Shown here: piece by piece, positions 16,083 to 24,926 of the stretch | How the letters are laid out: each line of letters begins with the position of its first letter | Position numbering within the stretch: position 1 is the first letter of the stretch | Assembly (NCBI GenBank): GCA_021636625.1 | Contig: JAJWLX010000035.1 | Location: 1 to 33,013 of the forward strand | Reading direction: 5' to 3' | Source: Prevotella sp. | Lineage (GTDB): Bacteria; Bacteroidota; Bacteroidia; Bacteroidales; Bacteroidaceae | DNA: 33,013 bases | Notes under the pieces: model-generated | Told to the model about the DNA's origin: nothing | Database searches by the model: none | What the model saw: only the letters and a program-made list of their open reading frames with translations | Translations under genes and position numbers: made by a program

Positions 16083-17306
16083 TTAGTCGTTATACTCTTC
16101 TGTGATTTCCGCAATCTTCACGATGGTATCCACTACCTTCTGCATCACCTGTACGCTCACGAATTCGTGAGGACCGTGGAAGTTGACGCCACCGGCAAAG
16201 ATGTTTGGACAAGGAAGACCCTTGAAGCTGAGCTGCGCACCATCTGTACCGCCACGGATAGGCTCTACGCGAGGTGGAACGCCACTCTCCTGCATGGCAC
16301 GGAGCACGATGTCGATGACATGCATGTTTGGATCAATCTTCTCCTTCATGTTGTAGTACTGGTCGTAGATTTCTGCCGTAACAGTTCCCTCGCCGTACTT
16401 TTCGTTCATCTTCTTGACGCAGTCTTCGATGAAATCCTTGCGAGCTTCAAACTTCTGTCGGTCGTGGTCGCGGATGATGTAGCTGAGCTTGGCCTCCTCG
16501 CAGCGGCTTTCGATGCCGAGCAGGTGGTAGAAGCCCTGGTAACCTTCGGTCTGTTCAGGAGTTTCTGCCTCAGGAATCATGTTCTGGAATTCCACAGCCA
16601 GTCGGCTGGCGTTGATCATCTTGCCCTTGGCATAGCCTGTATGCACGCTCACGCCCTTGATGTGGATCTTGGCAGCAGCAGCATTGAAGTTCTCGTATTC
16701 CAGGTCGCCCAGGTCGCCGCCGTCGATGGTGTAAGCCCAGTCGCAGCCGAACTTCTCTACATCGAAGTGATGGGCGCCCATGCCGATTTCCTCGTCTGGA
16801 TTGAAGCCCACGCGGATGTCTCCGTGCTTGATTTCCTTATGGTCGCGGAGGTAGCACATAGCCTGTACGATTTCAGCGATGCCCGCCTTGTCGTCTGCAC
16901 CGAGCAGGGTAGTTCCATCAGTTACGATGATGTCCTCGCCCTTGTGCGCCTTGAGTTCTGGGAATTTTTCTACGCTGGAGATGATGCCCGGACTGAGCTC
17001 GATATCCTCGCCGTCGTAATTCTCGATGACGCGAGCCTTGATGTCTTTTCCGCTGGCATCAGGACTGGTGTCCATGTGAGAGATGAAGCCGATGGTAGGA
17101 GTCTTTTTCTTGGTATTGCCCTTCAGGGTGGCGTAGATGTAGCCCATATCGTCCATCTCTACGTCGCTCAGACCTTCTTCCTCCAGTTCGTGCTTCAGGT
17201 ACTTGGCAAATTCCAACTGTTTTGCCGTGCTTGGCACACTTTCTGAGTCTTCACTCGACTGTGTGTCGAATTTTGTATAGTTAATGAAACGTTCTACTAA
17301 ATCCAT
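16083..17306 (-). CDS. pepT: Peptidase T (tripeptide aminopeptidase)
   Basis: Cytoplasmic di-zinc M20 exopeptidase that removes the N-terminal residue from tripeptides. The 407 residues carry the first zinc motif FISHMDTSPD (H77, D79), the bridging aspartate in GADDK (D138), the catalytic and ligand glutamates in NPDEEIG (E172, E173), RGGTDG near 353-358, and the final histidine in NFHGPHE. The length equals E. coli PepT. It begins 28 bases after the tRNA-Arg gene on the same strand with no promoter between them, so both may be read from the tRNA promoter. Confidence 0.95.
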   Translation of the reverse strand: MDLVERFINYTKFDTQSSEDSESVPSTAKQLEFAKYLKHELEEEGLSDVEMDDMGYIYATLKGNTKKKTPTIGFISHMDTSPDASGKDIKARVIENYDGEDIELSPGIISSVEKFPELKAHKGEDIIVTDGTTLLGADDKAGIAEIVQAMCYLRDHKEIKHGDIRVGFNPDEEIGMGAHHFDVEKFGCDWAYTIDGGDLGDLEYENFNAAAAKIHIKGVSVHTGYAKGKMINASRLAVEFQNMIPEAETPEQTEGYQGFYHLLGIESRCEEAKLSYIIRDHDRQKFEARKDFIEDCVKKMNEKYGEGTVTAEIYDQYYNMKEKIDPNMHVIDIVLRAMQESGVPPRVEPIRGGTDGAQLSFKGLPCPNIFAGGVNFHGPHEFVSVQVMQKVVDTIVKIAEITEEYND

Positions 17307-17334
17307 GTTCTTAAATTAAATTTTAATGTAGTAG

Positions 17335-17408
17335 TGATCTCGGTGGGACTCAAACCCACGACCTTCAGAACCGGAATCTGACGCTCTATTCAACTAAGCT
17401 ACGAGACC
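17335..17408 (-). tRNA. tRNA-Arg, anticodon CCG
   Basis: 74 bases fold as a tRNA on the minus strand. Acceptor GGTCTCG pairs with CGAGATC (one G-U) and is followed by discriminator A. The D-arm is TAGCTTAGTTGAATAGAGC, the anticodon stem TCAGA/TCTGA with loop TTCCGGT gives anticodon CCG (reads CGG), and the T-arm is GTGGGTTTGAGTCCCAC. The CCA end is not encoded. Confidence 0.96.
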
Positions 17409-17461
17409 AGAATTGGTGATTTATCGGCAAACGCCGCCTACCCCTAAGGAGTAATTGACTG

Positions 17462-17493
17462 CAAAAGTACATTTTTTATTTCGAATAACCAAA
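17462..17493 (-). promoter_or_regulatory. Promoter of tRNA-Arg (and perhaps pepT)
   Basis: On the minus strand TTTG (17490-17493), 20 bases, TACTTTTG (17462-17469). The sequence around the TTTG box (TATTTGGTTATT) closely resembles that of the ssrA promoter, as expected for stable-RNA genes. Confidence 0.75.
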
Positions 17494-17615
17494 TATTTGG
17501 CTCATTTTTTTTCTATATATATAATGTATAGGGAGAAAAAGCGGTGAATTTTTCTACAAAATGATACTTAAAATCTAAAAAATGCTATCATTTTGCGAAA
17601 TATTTTCGAAAAACG

Positions 17616-17646
17616 CTTGCAGATTAATAATAAATTTGTATCTTTG
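17616..17646 (+). promoter_or_regulatory. Promoter of asnA
   Basis: CTTG (17616-17619), 19 bases, TATCTTTG (17639-17646) on the plus strand. The predicted transcript would have a leader of about 55 bases before the ATG at 17707. Confidence 0.7.
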
Positions 17647-17706
17647 CAGCGTGAAAGTAAGATAAACAGTAAAATAAGGAACTATAAACGATATATAATA
17701 GATAAA

Positions 17707-18744
17707 ATGAGTAATCTGATAAAACCCGAAGGGTATGAGGCGCTGCTGGATATGCGCCAGACCGAAATGGGTATCAAAATGATAAAAGAGTTCTTCCAGC
17801 AGAACCTGTCCACAGAGTTGCGCTTGCGCCGTGTCACCGCCCCTCTCTTCGTATTGAAGGGTTTGGGTATCAATGACGACCTGAATGGAGTGGAGCGCCC
17901 TGTAACTTTCCCTATCAAGGATTTGGGTGATGCAAAGGCTGAGGTGGTTCACTCTCTGGCTAAATGGAAGCGCTTGACCTTGGCAGAATATGAGATAGAG
18001 CCGGGCTATGGTGTCTATACCGATATGAATGCCATCCGTGCCGATGAGGAGCTTGATAATCTTCATTCGCTCTATGTGGACCAGTGGGACTGGGAGGCTG
18101 TGATTACCAAGGAAGACCGCACCATCGCATTCCTTGAAGATGTGGTTCGCCGCATCTATGCAGCCATCCTCCGCACCGAGTTCCTGGCTTGCGAGCACTA
18201 TCCACAGCTGAAGCCTTTCCTGCCAAAGGAGATTCATTTTATCCATGCGCAGGATTTGCTCGATATGTATCCTGACAAGACTCCTAAGGAGCGCGAGGAT
18301 GCTATCTGCAAGAAATATGGCGCCGTATTTGTAGAGGGTATCGGCGGAAAGTTGAGCGATGGAAAGAAGCATGATGGCCGTGCTCCTGACTATGACGACT
18401 GGAGCACCGTAGCCGAGAATGGCAAGGAGGGATTGAATGGTGATATCCTGATCTGGTATCCGGTGTTAGGCAGAAGCTTCGAGCTGAGTTCCATGGGTAT
18501 CCGTGTTGACAAGGAGAGCCTGCTTCGCCAGTTGAAGCTGGAAGGCAAGGAAGATAGAGAGAAGCTCTATTTCCACCAGCAGCTCCTGAACGACAAGTTG
18601 CCATTGAGTATCGGTGGTGGTATCGGTCAGAGCCGTCTCTGTATGGTGCTGCTCCACAAGGCGCACATCGGCGAGATTCAGGCTAGTATCTGGCCGGAAG
18701 ATATGAGAACAGAATGTGAGAAGGCAGGAATGCCGCTCATCTAA
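17707..18744 (+). CDS. asnA: Aspartate-ammonia ligase (asparagine synthetase A)
   Basis: Makes asparagine from aspartate, ammonia and ATP; cytoplasmic, class II aminoacyl-tRNA-synthetase fold. From the ATG at 17707 it has 345 residues beginning MSNLIKPEGYEALLD, near the family norm of 330-345. Landmarks are LRRVTAPLFV (motif 2-like), NDDLNGVERPV, YTDMNAIRADE, and SIGGGIGQSRLCM near the C terminus (motif 3-like with the ATP-contacting arginine). An in-frame ATG at 17593 lies upstream of the promoter box and is rejected. It is a monocistronic unit whose closest downstream terminator is 250 bases away. Confidence 0.95.
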   Translation: MSNLIKPEGYEALLDMRQTEMGIKMIKEFFQQNLSTELRLRRVTAPLFVLKGLGINDDLNGVERPVTFPIKDLGDAKAEVVHSLAKWKRLTLAEYEIEPGYGVYTDMNAIRADEELDNLHSLYVDQWDWEAVITKEDRTIAFLEDVVRRIYAAILRTEFLACEHYPQLKPFLPKEIHFIHAQDLLDMYPDKTPKEREDAICKKYGAVFVEGIGGKLSDGKKHDGRAPDYDDWSTVAENGKEGLNGDILIWYPVLGRSFELSSMGIRVDKESLLRQLKLEGKEDREKLYFHQQLLNDKLPLSIGGGIGQSRLCMVLLHKAHIGEIQASIWPEDMRTECEKAGMPLI

Positions 18745-18779
18745 AGATAAAAAGATTGTTAAGTTGGAATCCTGGTCAT

Positions 18780-18970
18780 ATCAACATATTTTTTTAATGA
18801 ATATTAGAGAGATTCTCTATAAAAAGAGAGTTATCAGCATAAGATATAGTTGAGAGAGATATCAACATAAGATATAGTTAGTTTGAAAGAGAGATCAACA
18901 TAAGATCATAAGATTTAGTAAAGAGAGATTATCAACATAAATGTATTTAGGATCAACATACGATTATAAG
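18780..18970. repeat. Irregular direct repeats of ATCAACATAAGAT
   Basis: Six copies of ATCAACAT (one as ATCAGCAT) start at 18780, 18833, 18861, 18894, 18931 and 18952. Several are followed by AAGAT and AGAGAGAT segments. The region is AT-rich, lies between the asnA stop and its likely terminator, and has no open frame worth calling. Function unknown. Confidence 0.75.
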
Positions 18971-18993
18971 TTCATAAATATTATATAAAGAGA

Positions 18994-19036
18994 ATCCCGA
19001 CCCTCCTTTTTCTTGGAGAGTCGGGATATCTTTTTA
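18994..19036. terminator. Bidirectional terminator after asnA and the barrel gene
   Basis: Stem ATCCCGAC/GTCGGGAT (18994-19001 with 19020-19027) is extended inward by CTCC/GGAG. On the plus strand it is followed by ATCTTTTTATG; on the minus strand by a T-rich run. It serves asnA (plus) and the outer membrane protein gene (minus). Confidence 0.8.
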
Positions 19037-19103
19037 TGATTGTTCTTTCCTGAGGTTTTCCGAATTGTTTCGACCGTACAGATAGAATTGTTTCCGAAAA
19101 AAA

Positions 19104-20888
19104 CTAGAAGTAATAGGTGAAACCCATGGTGGCTGCACGGTTGCCGAAATGCTGACCGGCAATATCGTGGAACCTGCCTTCCAGGGTAAGATGCTTGCCA
19201 ATGTTCTTATACACGCCCACCTCGGCATAGAAATTGGCTGGCGTATAGGCTGGCGTAAGCGTGTGGCGGCGGGTGCACCAGATTATGTTGGATGTCAGGC
19301 GCCAGCCAGCAGGCAATGACAACTGCGGAGCCAGCTTGAATATCGCAAAATTACTGTATTTGCTGGTTTTAGAGTTCATACCTTCTTCTCCTCCGAAAAT
19401 CTCAGCCTTTTCCCAGAAGTAATTCACTCCGGCGGTAATCCTCAGCATTCCCTTATGCCAGAAGGCTGTAGTTCCGATGCCCAGTGTATTGTCGCGATCT
19501 ATACCCGGAAGATCCTGGTGGATATTCTTGATAGAACTGCTTACCACGAGATTCGGCTTGCTGTAGGTATGCTTCAGCTCTGCCACGTAAGCAAGGCGCT
19601 CGCTGATGTCCTTGGTGTAGTATGGACGCCAAGCCCCCTCCATATCGCCTGCAGTAACGAAATCGCCAAAATCGGCATTGAAGATTCGGCGGCAGAATGT
19701 GCCCTGCAGGGTATGGCCCGGTGCAAAGTTGTGATATACGCTCACCGTGTAGCTATGGTTGTGGGTACTATGCTTCCAGTTCTTTTCTGTGGCAATCTGC
19801 TTCGGACGGAAATTGATGGTGCGGAATCGGTCGCCCACCATGAAGCCCCATTTGCCGATGGTATAATCCAGCTGCGCATACAGATCCTGATAGTTGGAGT
19901 GGTTGGTGTAATCAGCCACACAGTTCTTCTCGATAGACAGTCCGCCCTCGAAACCGGCTGTAAGCCAGAGATTCTCTGAAATCACCGGAGTAGCATATTC
20001 CACCACCATAAACGGATAGGTGGCATGGTTGCGATAAGGTGCCGCACTGGCATCTGCCGCATTTCCGCCGTTGTCGCTGATGTTCTCGGCACCCAGGGTA
20101 AAGAGGATGCTCGCTCCCTTTTCGCCCAGCAGGCGGGTATAGTCTGCCTGGAGATGGTAGGCGCGTACATAGTCGGCTGGCGTACCGGTAAAATGGTTTC
20201 GGGTGTAGGTCTGCATCGCATCCACTTCCAGCATGTCCTTTTCGGTAGGAGTCCAGAGGATGTTCATCTTGGCTCCCTCGTGCGAATAGTGATTGATGAG
20301 GCTTGGGCCATCACCGGCATAGGAACCCAGGTCGTTGTTGGATGTGCGCTGCATGTTGCCCTCTACGTGGGTCAGGATGCGCAGCTTGTCCTGCTGGCTC
20401 AATACGCTCACGATGCCCTTTCCTCCGCCATAGGTGTCGCCGAAGAGACCTACTCTTCCGCTCACTCCGTTTTCCCCCTTGCGCAGGGTGATGTCAATCA
20501 CCTTTTTCAGACTGCTGCATCCCTTCATCACCTCAGAGTTCTGGCAAACCTTGATGCTCTCTATCTCCCTCGCCTTGAAATGATGGAGCAGGGTAGCGTA
20601 GTCGAGACCATATTCCTGGTTGTCGATGCGGATGACGAACTTGCCGTAGAGATTGGCGAAAGGATCACCGCCGATGATGTTGTTGCCGTCCATCGTAAGG
20701 ACTTCTGGGCACATCATCAGCACATCGAGGAGCGATTCCTCGCCCGTGAGATCCATCTCAGATACGTGCATGATGTAGCGGTCGCCGATGTGTTCTATCG
20801 GTGCCGCCATTGTAGGATTAGTAAAGCCTCCGAGCGCCATAGCGAGCAGCAGGAGGCGGCTGTTTTTTATCATTTTATTTTTTCTCAT
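19104..20888 (-). CDS. Outer membrane plug/beta-barrel receptor-like protein
   Basis: From the ATG at 20888 the protein has 594 residues. Residues 1-28 are a signal peptide (RLLLLAMALGGF, then ATMAAP-type cleavage region). Residues about 35-136 resemble a TonB-receptor plug of the outer-membrane beta-barrel family (PF14905-like): ESLLDVLMMCPEV, KFVIRIDNQEY, REIESIKV, KKVIDITLRKG. Residues about 145-594 form a strand-rich barrel ending in GFTYYF, with the terminal Phe of outer membrane barrels. The N-terminal carboxypeptidase-like domain and an obvious TonB box are absent. It is the last gene of the aguA-aguB-permease operon, 53 bases after the permease. Substrate unknown; a polyamine-related compound is a guess from context. 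Confidence 0.78.
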   Translation of the reverse strand: MRKNKMIKNSRLLLLAMALGGFTNPTMAAPIEHIGDRYIMHVSEMDLTGEESLLDVLMMCPEVLTMDGNNIIGGDPFANLYGKFVIRIDNQEYGLDYATLLHHFKAREIESIKVCQNSEVMKGCSSLKKVIDITLRKGENGVSGRVGLFGDTYGGGKGIVSVLSQQDKLRILTHVEGNMQRTSNNDLGSYAGDGPSLINHYSHEGAKMNILWTPTEKDMLEVDAMQTYTRNHFTGTPADYVRAYHLQADYTRLLGEKGASILFTLGAENISDNGGNAADASAAPYRNHATYPFMVVEYATPVISENLWLTAGFEGGLSIEKNCVADYTNHSNYQDLYAQLDYTIGKWGFMVGDRFRTINFRPKQIATEKNWKHSTHNHSYTVSVYHNFAPGHTLQGTFCRRIFNADFGDFVTAGDMEGAWRPYYTKDISERLAYVAELKHTYSKPNLVVSSSIKNIHQDLPGIDRDNTLGIGTTAFWHKGMLRITAGVNYFWEKAEIFGGEEGMNSKTSKYSNFAIFKLAPQLSLPAGWRLTSNIIWCTRRHTLTPAYTPANFYAEVGVYKNIGKHLTLEGRFHDIAGQHFGNRAATMGFTYYF

Positions 20889-20941
20889 ACTTTCTTTTAA
20901 TGTTAAGTTGTAGCATTTAGGTTTTGTCCCATCGCCTGTCC

Positions 20942-21850
20942 CTACCCGAAAAGCAGGGTGATAAGCGGGATGGTGATGATGCTGCCCAGCGTAGTGATGA
21001 ATGTCATCTCTGTGATGAGCGCCGGGTTTCTGCCGTATTTCAGGCAGAACATGGTGCCGAAGCTGGCTACAGGCATCGCAATCACCACGGTGTTGATATT
21101 GTTCACCACATCGCTCACGCCGCATACCTTGAAGCAGAAGTAGAGGCTCAGCGGAACCACTACCAGGCGGAGCAGCGAGGCTACGTAAACCTTCGGGCTG
21201 CCGATAATCTCCTTGAGGGGCAGCTTGGCCATGCTGCTTCCGATAATCATCAGGGCGGCAGGAACCGTTACGTTGCCCACCATCGTTACCGGACGGGCGA
21301 TGACATCAGGCGTATGTACCCCCAGCGCCACCAGCAGGGCTGCCACGGCAGCCGCAATCAGGGCCGGACTCAGCAATACCTTCGGGTTAAACTGCTTCAC
21401 GCTGTATTCGCCCTTGATGAGCATCACGCCAGCCGTGAAGATGAAAAACGTGTTCGGCATGTTGAGCAGGGCTGCGTAGAAGATAGCCTTGGGGCCGAAG
21501 ATGCTCGAAACGATAGGATATCCGATGAATCCCACGTTGGCAAACATCAGGGCGAAGCCGATCATTCCCTGGTCGTCATGGTTCTTGCTGATGAGCCGAG
21601 GCACCCCGAATCCGAACACCAGCAGCAGGATGTACGTGAGGAAGCCTACACCCAGAAGCGGGAGAATGAGCGTGCGGTCGGGCAGTTCATCTCCCATCAC
21701 AGACGAGAGTACCAGCAGCGGGCAGGTGATATCTACCACGATGCTGGACAGCTTCTTGTCAAACTTGTCGCCCATATAGCCTAGCTTGCAGGCGACGTAA
21801 CCTAAAATCACGATGATGAACAGAACCACCATCACTTCCAAATTCTCCAT
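20942..21850 (-). CDS. AEC family permease (auxin efflux carrier-like)
   Basis: A 302-residue integral inner membrane protein with about ten hydrophobic helices spread along its whole length, in the two-halves pattern of the AEC (PIN/BART-like) transporter family. Typical elements are the first helix VMVVLFIIVILGYVACKLGY, GFALMFANVGFIGYPI near 95-112, and the last half TVVIAMPVASFGTMFCLKYG. Family members export or import organic acids and small amphipathic molecules, and the substrate here cannot be read from sequence. It lies 33 bases after aguB in the same operon, so transport of agmatine, N-carbamoylputrescine, putrescine or a counter-ion is plausible but inferred. Confidence 0.87.
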   Translation of the reverse strand: MENLEVMVVLFIIVILGYVACKLGYMGDKFDKKLSSIVVDITCPLLVLSSVMGDELPDRTLILPLLGVGFLTYILLLVFGFGVPRLISKNHDDQGMIGFALMFANVGFIGYPIVSSIFGPKAIFYAALLNMPNTFFIFTAGVMLIKGEYSVKQFNPKVLLSPALIAAAVAALLVALGVHTPDVIARPVTMVGNVTVPAALMIIGSSMAKLPLKEIIGSPKVYVASLLRLVVVPLSLYFCFKVCGVSDVVNNINTVVIAMPVASFGTMFCLKYGRNPALITEMTFITTLGSIITIPLITLLFG

Positions 21851-21883
21851 TATCCCGAAAATCTAATCTCTTTTACCTTTACC

Positions 21884-22759
21884 TTAATCTATGAATCTTC
21901 TGGTGATGTCGCCGTAGTTCTCGATGCGGCGGTCGCGCAGGAATGGCCACCAGCGGCGTACATCCTCGCTGTGCTTCAGGTCGATATCCACCACCAGGCT
22001 CTCTTCCGCATCATCGCTCGCGCGATAGTGAAGCTCGCCCTGAGGACCTGCCACGAAACTGCTGCCCCAGAACTGGATTCCGTCGGTCTGACCGCTTGGG
22101 TCAGCTTCGAATCCCACTCGGTTTACAGCCACTACCGGCAAACCGTTTGCCACGGCATGACCTCTCATCACGGTGGTCCACGCCTCACGCTGGCGCTGCT
22201 GCTCCTCCTCTGTATCGTAGGTGGCATAGCCGATGGCAGTAGGGTAGATCAGGATGTCTGCGCCCTGCAGTGCCATCAGGCGGGCTGCTTCCGGATACCA
22301 CTGGTCCCAGCACACCAATACGCCGAGCTTGCCCACGGAAGTTTGTATCGGCTTGAATCCGAGGTCGCCAGGGGTGAAGTAGAACTTCTCGTAGTAGGCA
22401 GGGTCATCCGGAATGTGCATCTTGCGGTACTTTCCGGCTATGCTTCCGTCCTTCTCTATCACCACTGCCGTATTGTGGTACAGCCCCGGAGCACGGCGCT
22501 CGAAGAGCGATGTAACGATCACCACGCCCAGATCCTTCGCCAGCTTGCCGTAGAATTCGGTAGATGGACCAGGAATCGGTTCGGCAAGGTCGAAATTCTC
22601 TACATCTTCTACCTGGCAGAAGTAGAGCGTGTTGTGAAGTTCCTGCAATACAATGAGTTCTGCGCCACGCTTCGCCAGGTCGATGACGCCCTCAGCGAGT
22701 CGGGTCTTGTTATCGGCGATGTCCGCCGTAATGTGAAGTTGTAATAATCCGAGTTTCAT
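21884..22759 (-). CDS. aguB: N-carbamoylputrescine amidase
   Basis: Hydrolyses N-carbamoylputrescine to putrescine, CO2 and ammonia; cytoplasmic nitrilase-superfamily enzyme. The Glu-Lys-Cys triad is visible: E40 in VLQELHN, K113 in YRKMHIPDD and C150 in VLVCWDQWYPE. The 291-residue length and the CWDQWYPEAAR signature match this family closely. It follows aguA after 26 bases, completing the agmatine-to-putrescine route. Confidence 0.95.
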   Translation of the reverse strand: MKLGLLQLHITADIADNKTRLAEGVIDLAKRGAELIVLQELHNTLYFCQVEDVENFDLAEPIPGPSTEFYGKLAKDLGVVIVTSLFERRAPGLYHNTAVVIEKDGSIAGKYRKMHIPDDPAYYEKFYFTPGDLGFKPIQTSVGKLGVLVCWDQWYPEAARLMALQGADILIYPTAIGYATYDTEEEQQRQREAWTTVMRGHAVANGLPVVAVNRVGFEADPSGQTDGIQFWGSSFVAGPQGELHYRASDDAEESLVVDIDLKHSEDVRRWWPFLRDRRIENYGDITRRFID

Positions 22760-22785
22760 TTATGTCTGTGTTTTTTTCTAATGCT

Positions 22786-23892
22786 TTATTTGATAGCCCC
22801 CTCCGGCAGCTGCATGGTGAGGCAGTGGATGCTTCCGTGCTGGCGGATGATGGTGAGCGAATCTACTCCTATCACGTCTCTGTCTGGGAAGGCAAGCTGA
22901 ATCTGTCGCTTCGCCTCCTCGTCCTTCTCAGGCTGGTTGTAAGTAGGATAAATCACGGCACCGTTCAGAATCAGGAAGTTGGCATAGGTGGCAGGCAGTC
23001 TGTCGCCCTTGCTGTTCCTGTCTGTAGTCAGTCTGTCGCCCTCGTCATAGATGGCATCCGGCATCGGGAGCTTCAGCAGTCGGTAAGGGTATCCCTCGTA
23101 GGTGAAGAGCTTCTGCAGCTGCTTCTCCAGCGCCTGGAAATCCTCATACTGATCATCTTCCGCATCATCACACCCTACATATAATAAGGTGTCGTGCGGA
23201 GCCACTCTCACGATGGTGTCGATATGTCCGTCGGTATCATCACCCACCAGATTACCATGGTCGAGCCATACCACATTCCTTACATGGAAGAAATTCCTGA
23301 GCAGGCTGTCGATGTTCTCGCGTGTTAAAGGCTGGTTGCGGTGAGGCGCCAGCAGGCACTGCGATGTGGTGAAGAGCGTACCCCTGCCGTCGCTCTCTAT
23401 GCTTCCGCCTTCGAGCACGAAGCCCTGGTGGTTCTCCAGCGCCGCATTGAAGGCTCCCTGATAGTAGAGCTGCAGATTGATGGCATTGTCCTTCTTCCAT
23501 GCGAATTTCTCGCCCCATCCGTTGAACTTGAAGTCGAGCAGATGGATAGGGATGATGTGCGAATTGTGTCTGCCGCGTGAAACCATGCTGATAGGTCCGT
23601 GGTCGCGCGCCCAGGTATCGTTGGTATCCATCTCGTAGAGGTGAACGCGGCTCATCTGTCCCTCCGACAGCTTTTCGGCGAGCATTCTCTGGGTGCTTTC
23701 CAGGATAGGTGTCACCACCAGCAGGTCTTCGTAGCGGGTGATGATGTCTGCGAGCTGCAGATACGTGTTGGTTATCTGTCTCAGATACGGCTTCCAGTCC
23801 GTTCCGCCGTGAGGCCACGTGAGCATGATGGCACTCTGTGGTTCCCATTCTGCGGGAAGTGCGAAATCGCAAGGTAATATTGAGTGATGCAT
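22786..23892 (-). CDS. aguA: Agmatine deiminase
   Basis: Converts agmatine to N-carbamoylputrescine and ammonia; cytoplasmic guanidine-modifying (PAD-like) enzyme. The 368 residues carry the expected active-site set: D97 in NDTWARDHGP, E161 in LEGGSIE, H223 in DDTDGHID and the nucleophile C357 in GSIHCLTMQ. The length fits the family (about 345-370). It is the first gene of the operon with aguB, the AEC permease and the plug/barrel protein. Agmatine would come from an arginine decarboxylase encoded elsewhere. Confidence 0.95.
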   Translation of the reverse strand: MHHSILPCDFALPAEWEPQSAIMLTWPHGGTDWKPYLRQITNTYLQLADIITRYEDLLVVTPILESTQRMLAEKLSEGQMSRVHLYEMDTNDTWARDHGPISMVSRGRHNSHIIPIHLLDFKFNGWGEKFAWKKDNAINLQLYYQGAFNAALENHQGFVLEGGSIESDGRGTLFTTSQCLLAPHRNQPLTRENIDSLLRNFFHVRNVVWLDHGNLVGDDTDGHIDTIVRVAPHDTLLYVGCDDAEDDQYEDFQALEKQLQKLFTYEGYPYRLLKLPMPDAIYDEGDRLTTDRNSKGDRLPATYANFLILNGAVIYPTYNQPEKDEEAKRQIQLAFPDRDVIGVDSLTIIRQHGSIHCLTMQLPEGAIK

Positions 23893-23923
23893 AAGCTTTT
23901 GTATTTTTAATGTTTTATGCGTG

Positions 23924-23931
23924 CAAATATA
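23924..23931 (-). promoter_or_regulatory. -7 box of the agu operon
   Basis: TATATTTG on the minus strand, 31 bases before the aguA ATG, fits TAnnTTTG. No good TTTG box is found at the right distance. Confidence 0.4.
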
Positions 23932-23981
23932 CTAAAAAAATCGGCAACTTACATAATTTTTTGAAAATTTTTAGTGAAACG

Positions 23982-24013
23982 CTTGCTAATTTCGTGAGAA
24001 ATGCGTAACTTTG
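23982..24013 (+). promoter_or_regulatory. Promoter of nif3
   Basis: CTTG (23982-23985), 20 bases, TAACTTTG (24006-24013) on the plus strand, about 34 bases before the nif3 start. Confidence 0.65.
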
Positions 24014-24047
24014 CAGCCTAAATTATAAAATAAGACATATTAGGAGC

Positions 24048-24905
24048 GTGAAAATAAGAGAAGTAGTTGATGCCCTTGAACATTACGCGCCTCTGCCCTT
24101 GCAGGAAGGATATGATAATGCCGGCCTGCAAGTTGGATTGACAGAGGCGGTAGAAATGTCAGGGGCATTGTTGTGTCTTGACGTCACTGAGGCGGTGGTG
24201 GATGAGGCGGTCCAGAAGGGCTGCAATCTCATCGTAAGCCATCATCCGCTCATCTTCAGAAAGCTTTCCAGGATATCGGATGAGAACTATGTGCAGCGCA
24301 CCGTTCGCAAGGCGATCAAGAATGATGTTACCATCGTCTCCATGCATACCAACATGGATGCAGCGGCAGGCGGAGTGAACTTCAAGATTGCCGAGAAGCT
24401 GGGCCTGAAGAACGTGCAGTTTTTCGGTGGCGAGAAGGAAGTGGATGGCGTGAAAGGCGGCAGCGGCGTGATAGGAGAGATCTCTGACGAGGATATCCTG
24501 AAGGCTGCCCAGGCTGGCAAGCTTTCGGATGAGGTGAAGGAGCATTTCGCCGAGGGTATCGCTGCCGATGACCTGGTATTGCTGCTCAGGGAGCGTTTTG
24601 GTGTGGAGTGCGTGCAGTGCAACCAGCTCTTGCGTCGCCCAATCCGCAAGGTGGCGCTCTGCGGCGGTTCGGGTTCGTTCCTGCTGGGCGATGCCATTGC
24701 GGCAGGAGCCGATGCCTTCATCACGGGCGAGATGAGCTATCACGAGTATTTCGGTCATGAGCAGGAGATTCAGATCTGCGTCATCGGCCACTATCAGAGT
24801 GAGCAGTTTACCAGCGAAATCTTCCGCAGCATCATCCTCTCTCATTTCCCAGATGCCAAATGCTGCATCTCGGAGATCAACACCAATCCCATCATTTATC
24901 TATAA
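24048..24905 (+). CDS. Nif3-like dinuclear metal protein
   Basis: Member of the Nif3/YbgI family (also annotated GTP cyclohydrolase I type 2 homologue); the true reaction is uncertain. The 285 residues carry the two-metal set of the family: H65 and H66 in VSHHPLIF, D104 (after H100 in MHTNMDAAAGG), and H248 and E252 in GHYQSEQF. The start is GTG, with TAGGAG five bases upstream, one of the few clear Shine-Dalgarno-like sites in the window. The middle insertion (about 125-200) is shorter than in the roughly 365-residue members. It is paired with the zinc-ribbon gene downstream, a common Bacteroidetes arrangement. Confidence 0.92.
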   Translation: MKIREVVDALEHYAPLPLQEGYDNAGLQVGLTEAVEMSGALLCLDVTEAVVDEAVQKGCNLIVSHHPLIFRKLSRISDENYVQRTVRKAIKNDVTIVSMHTNMDAAAGGVNFKIAEKLGLKNVQFFGGEKEVDGVKGGSGVIGEISDEDILKAAQAGKLSDEVKEHFAEGIAADDLVLLLRERFGVECVQCNQLLRRPIRKVALCGGSGSFLLGDAIAAGADAFITGEMSYHEYFGHEQEIQICVIGHYQSEQFTSEIFRSIILSHFPDAKCCISEINTNPIIYL

Positions 24906-24926
24906 GATGGTTTGGATGTCCCCCAT

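Noticed and set aside
20889..21125. 79-codon upstream extension of the plug/barrel gene
   Set aside because: It lies inside the permease gene in another frame and is H/R/Q-rich; the ATG at 20888 is followed by a proper signal peptide.
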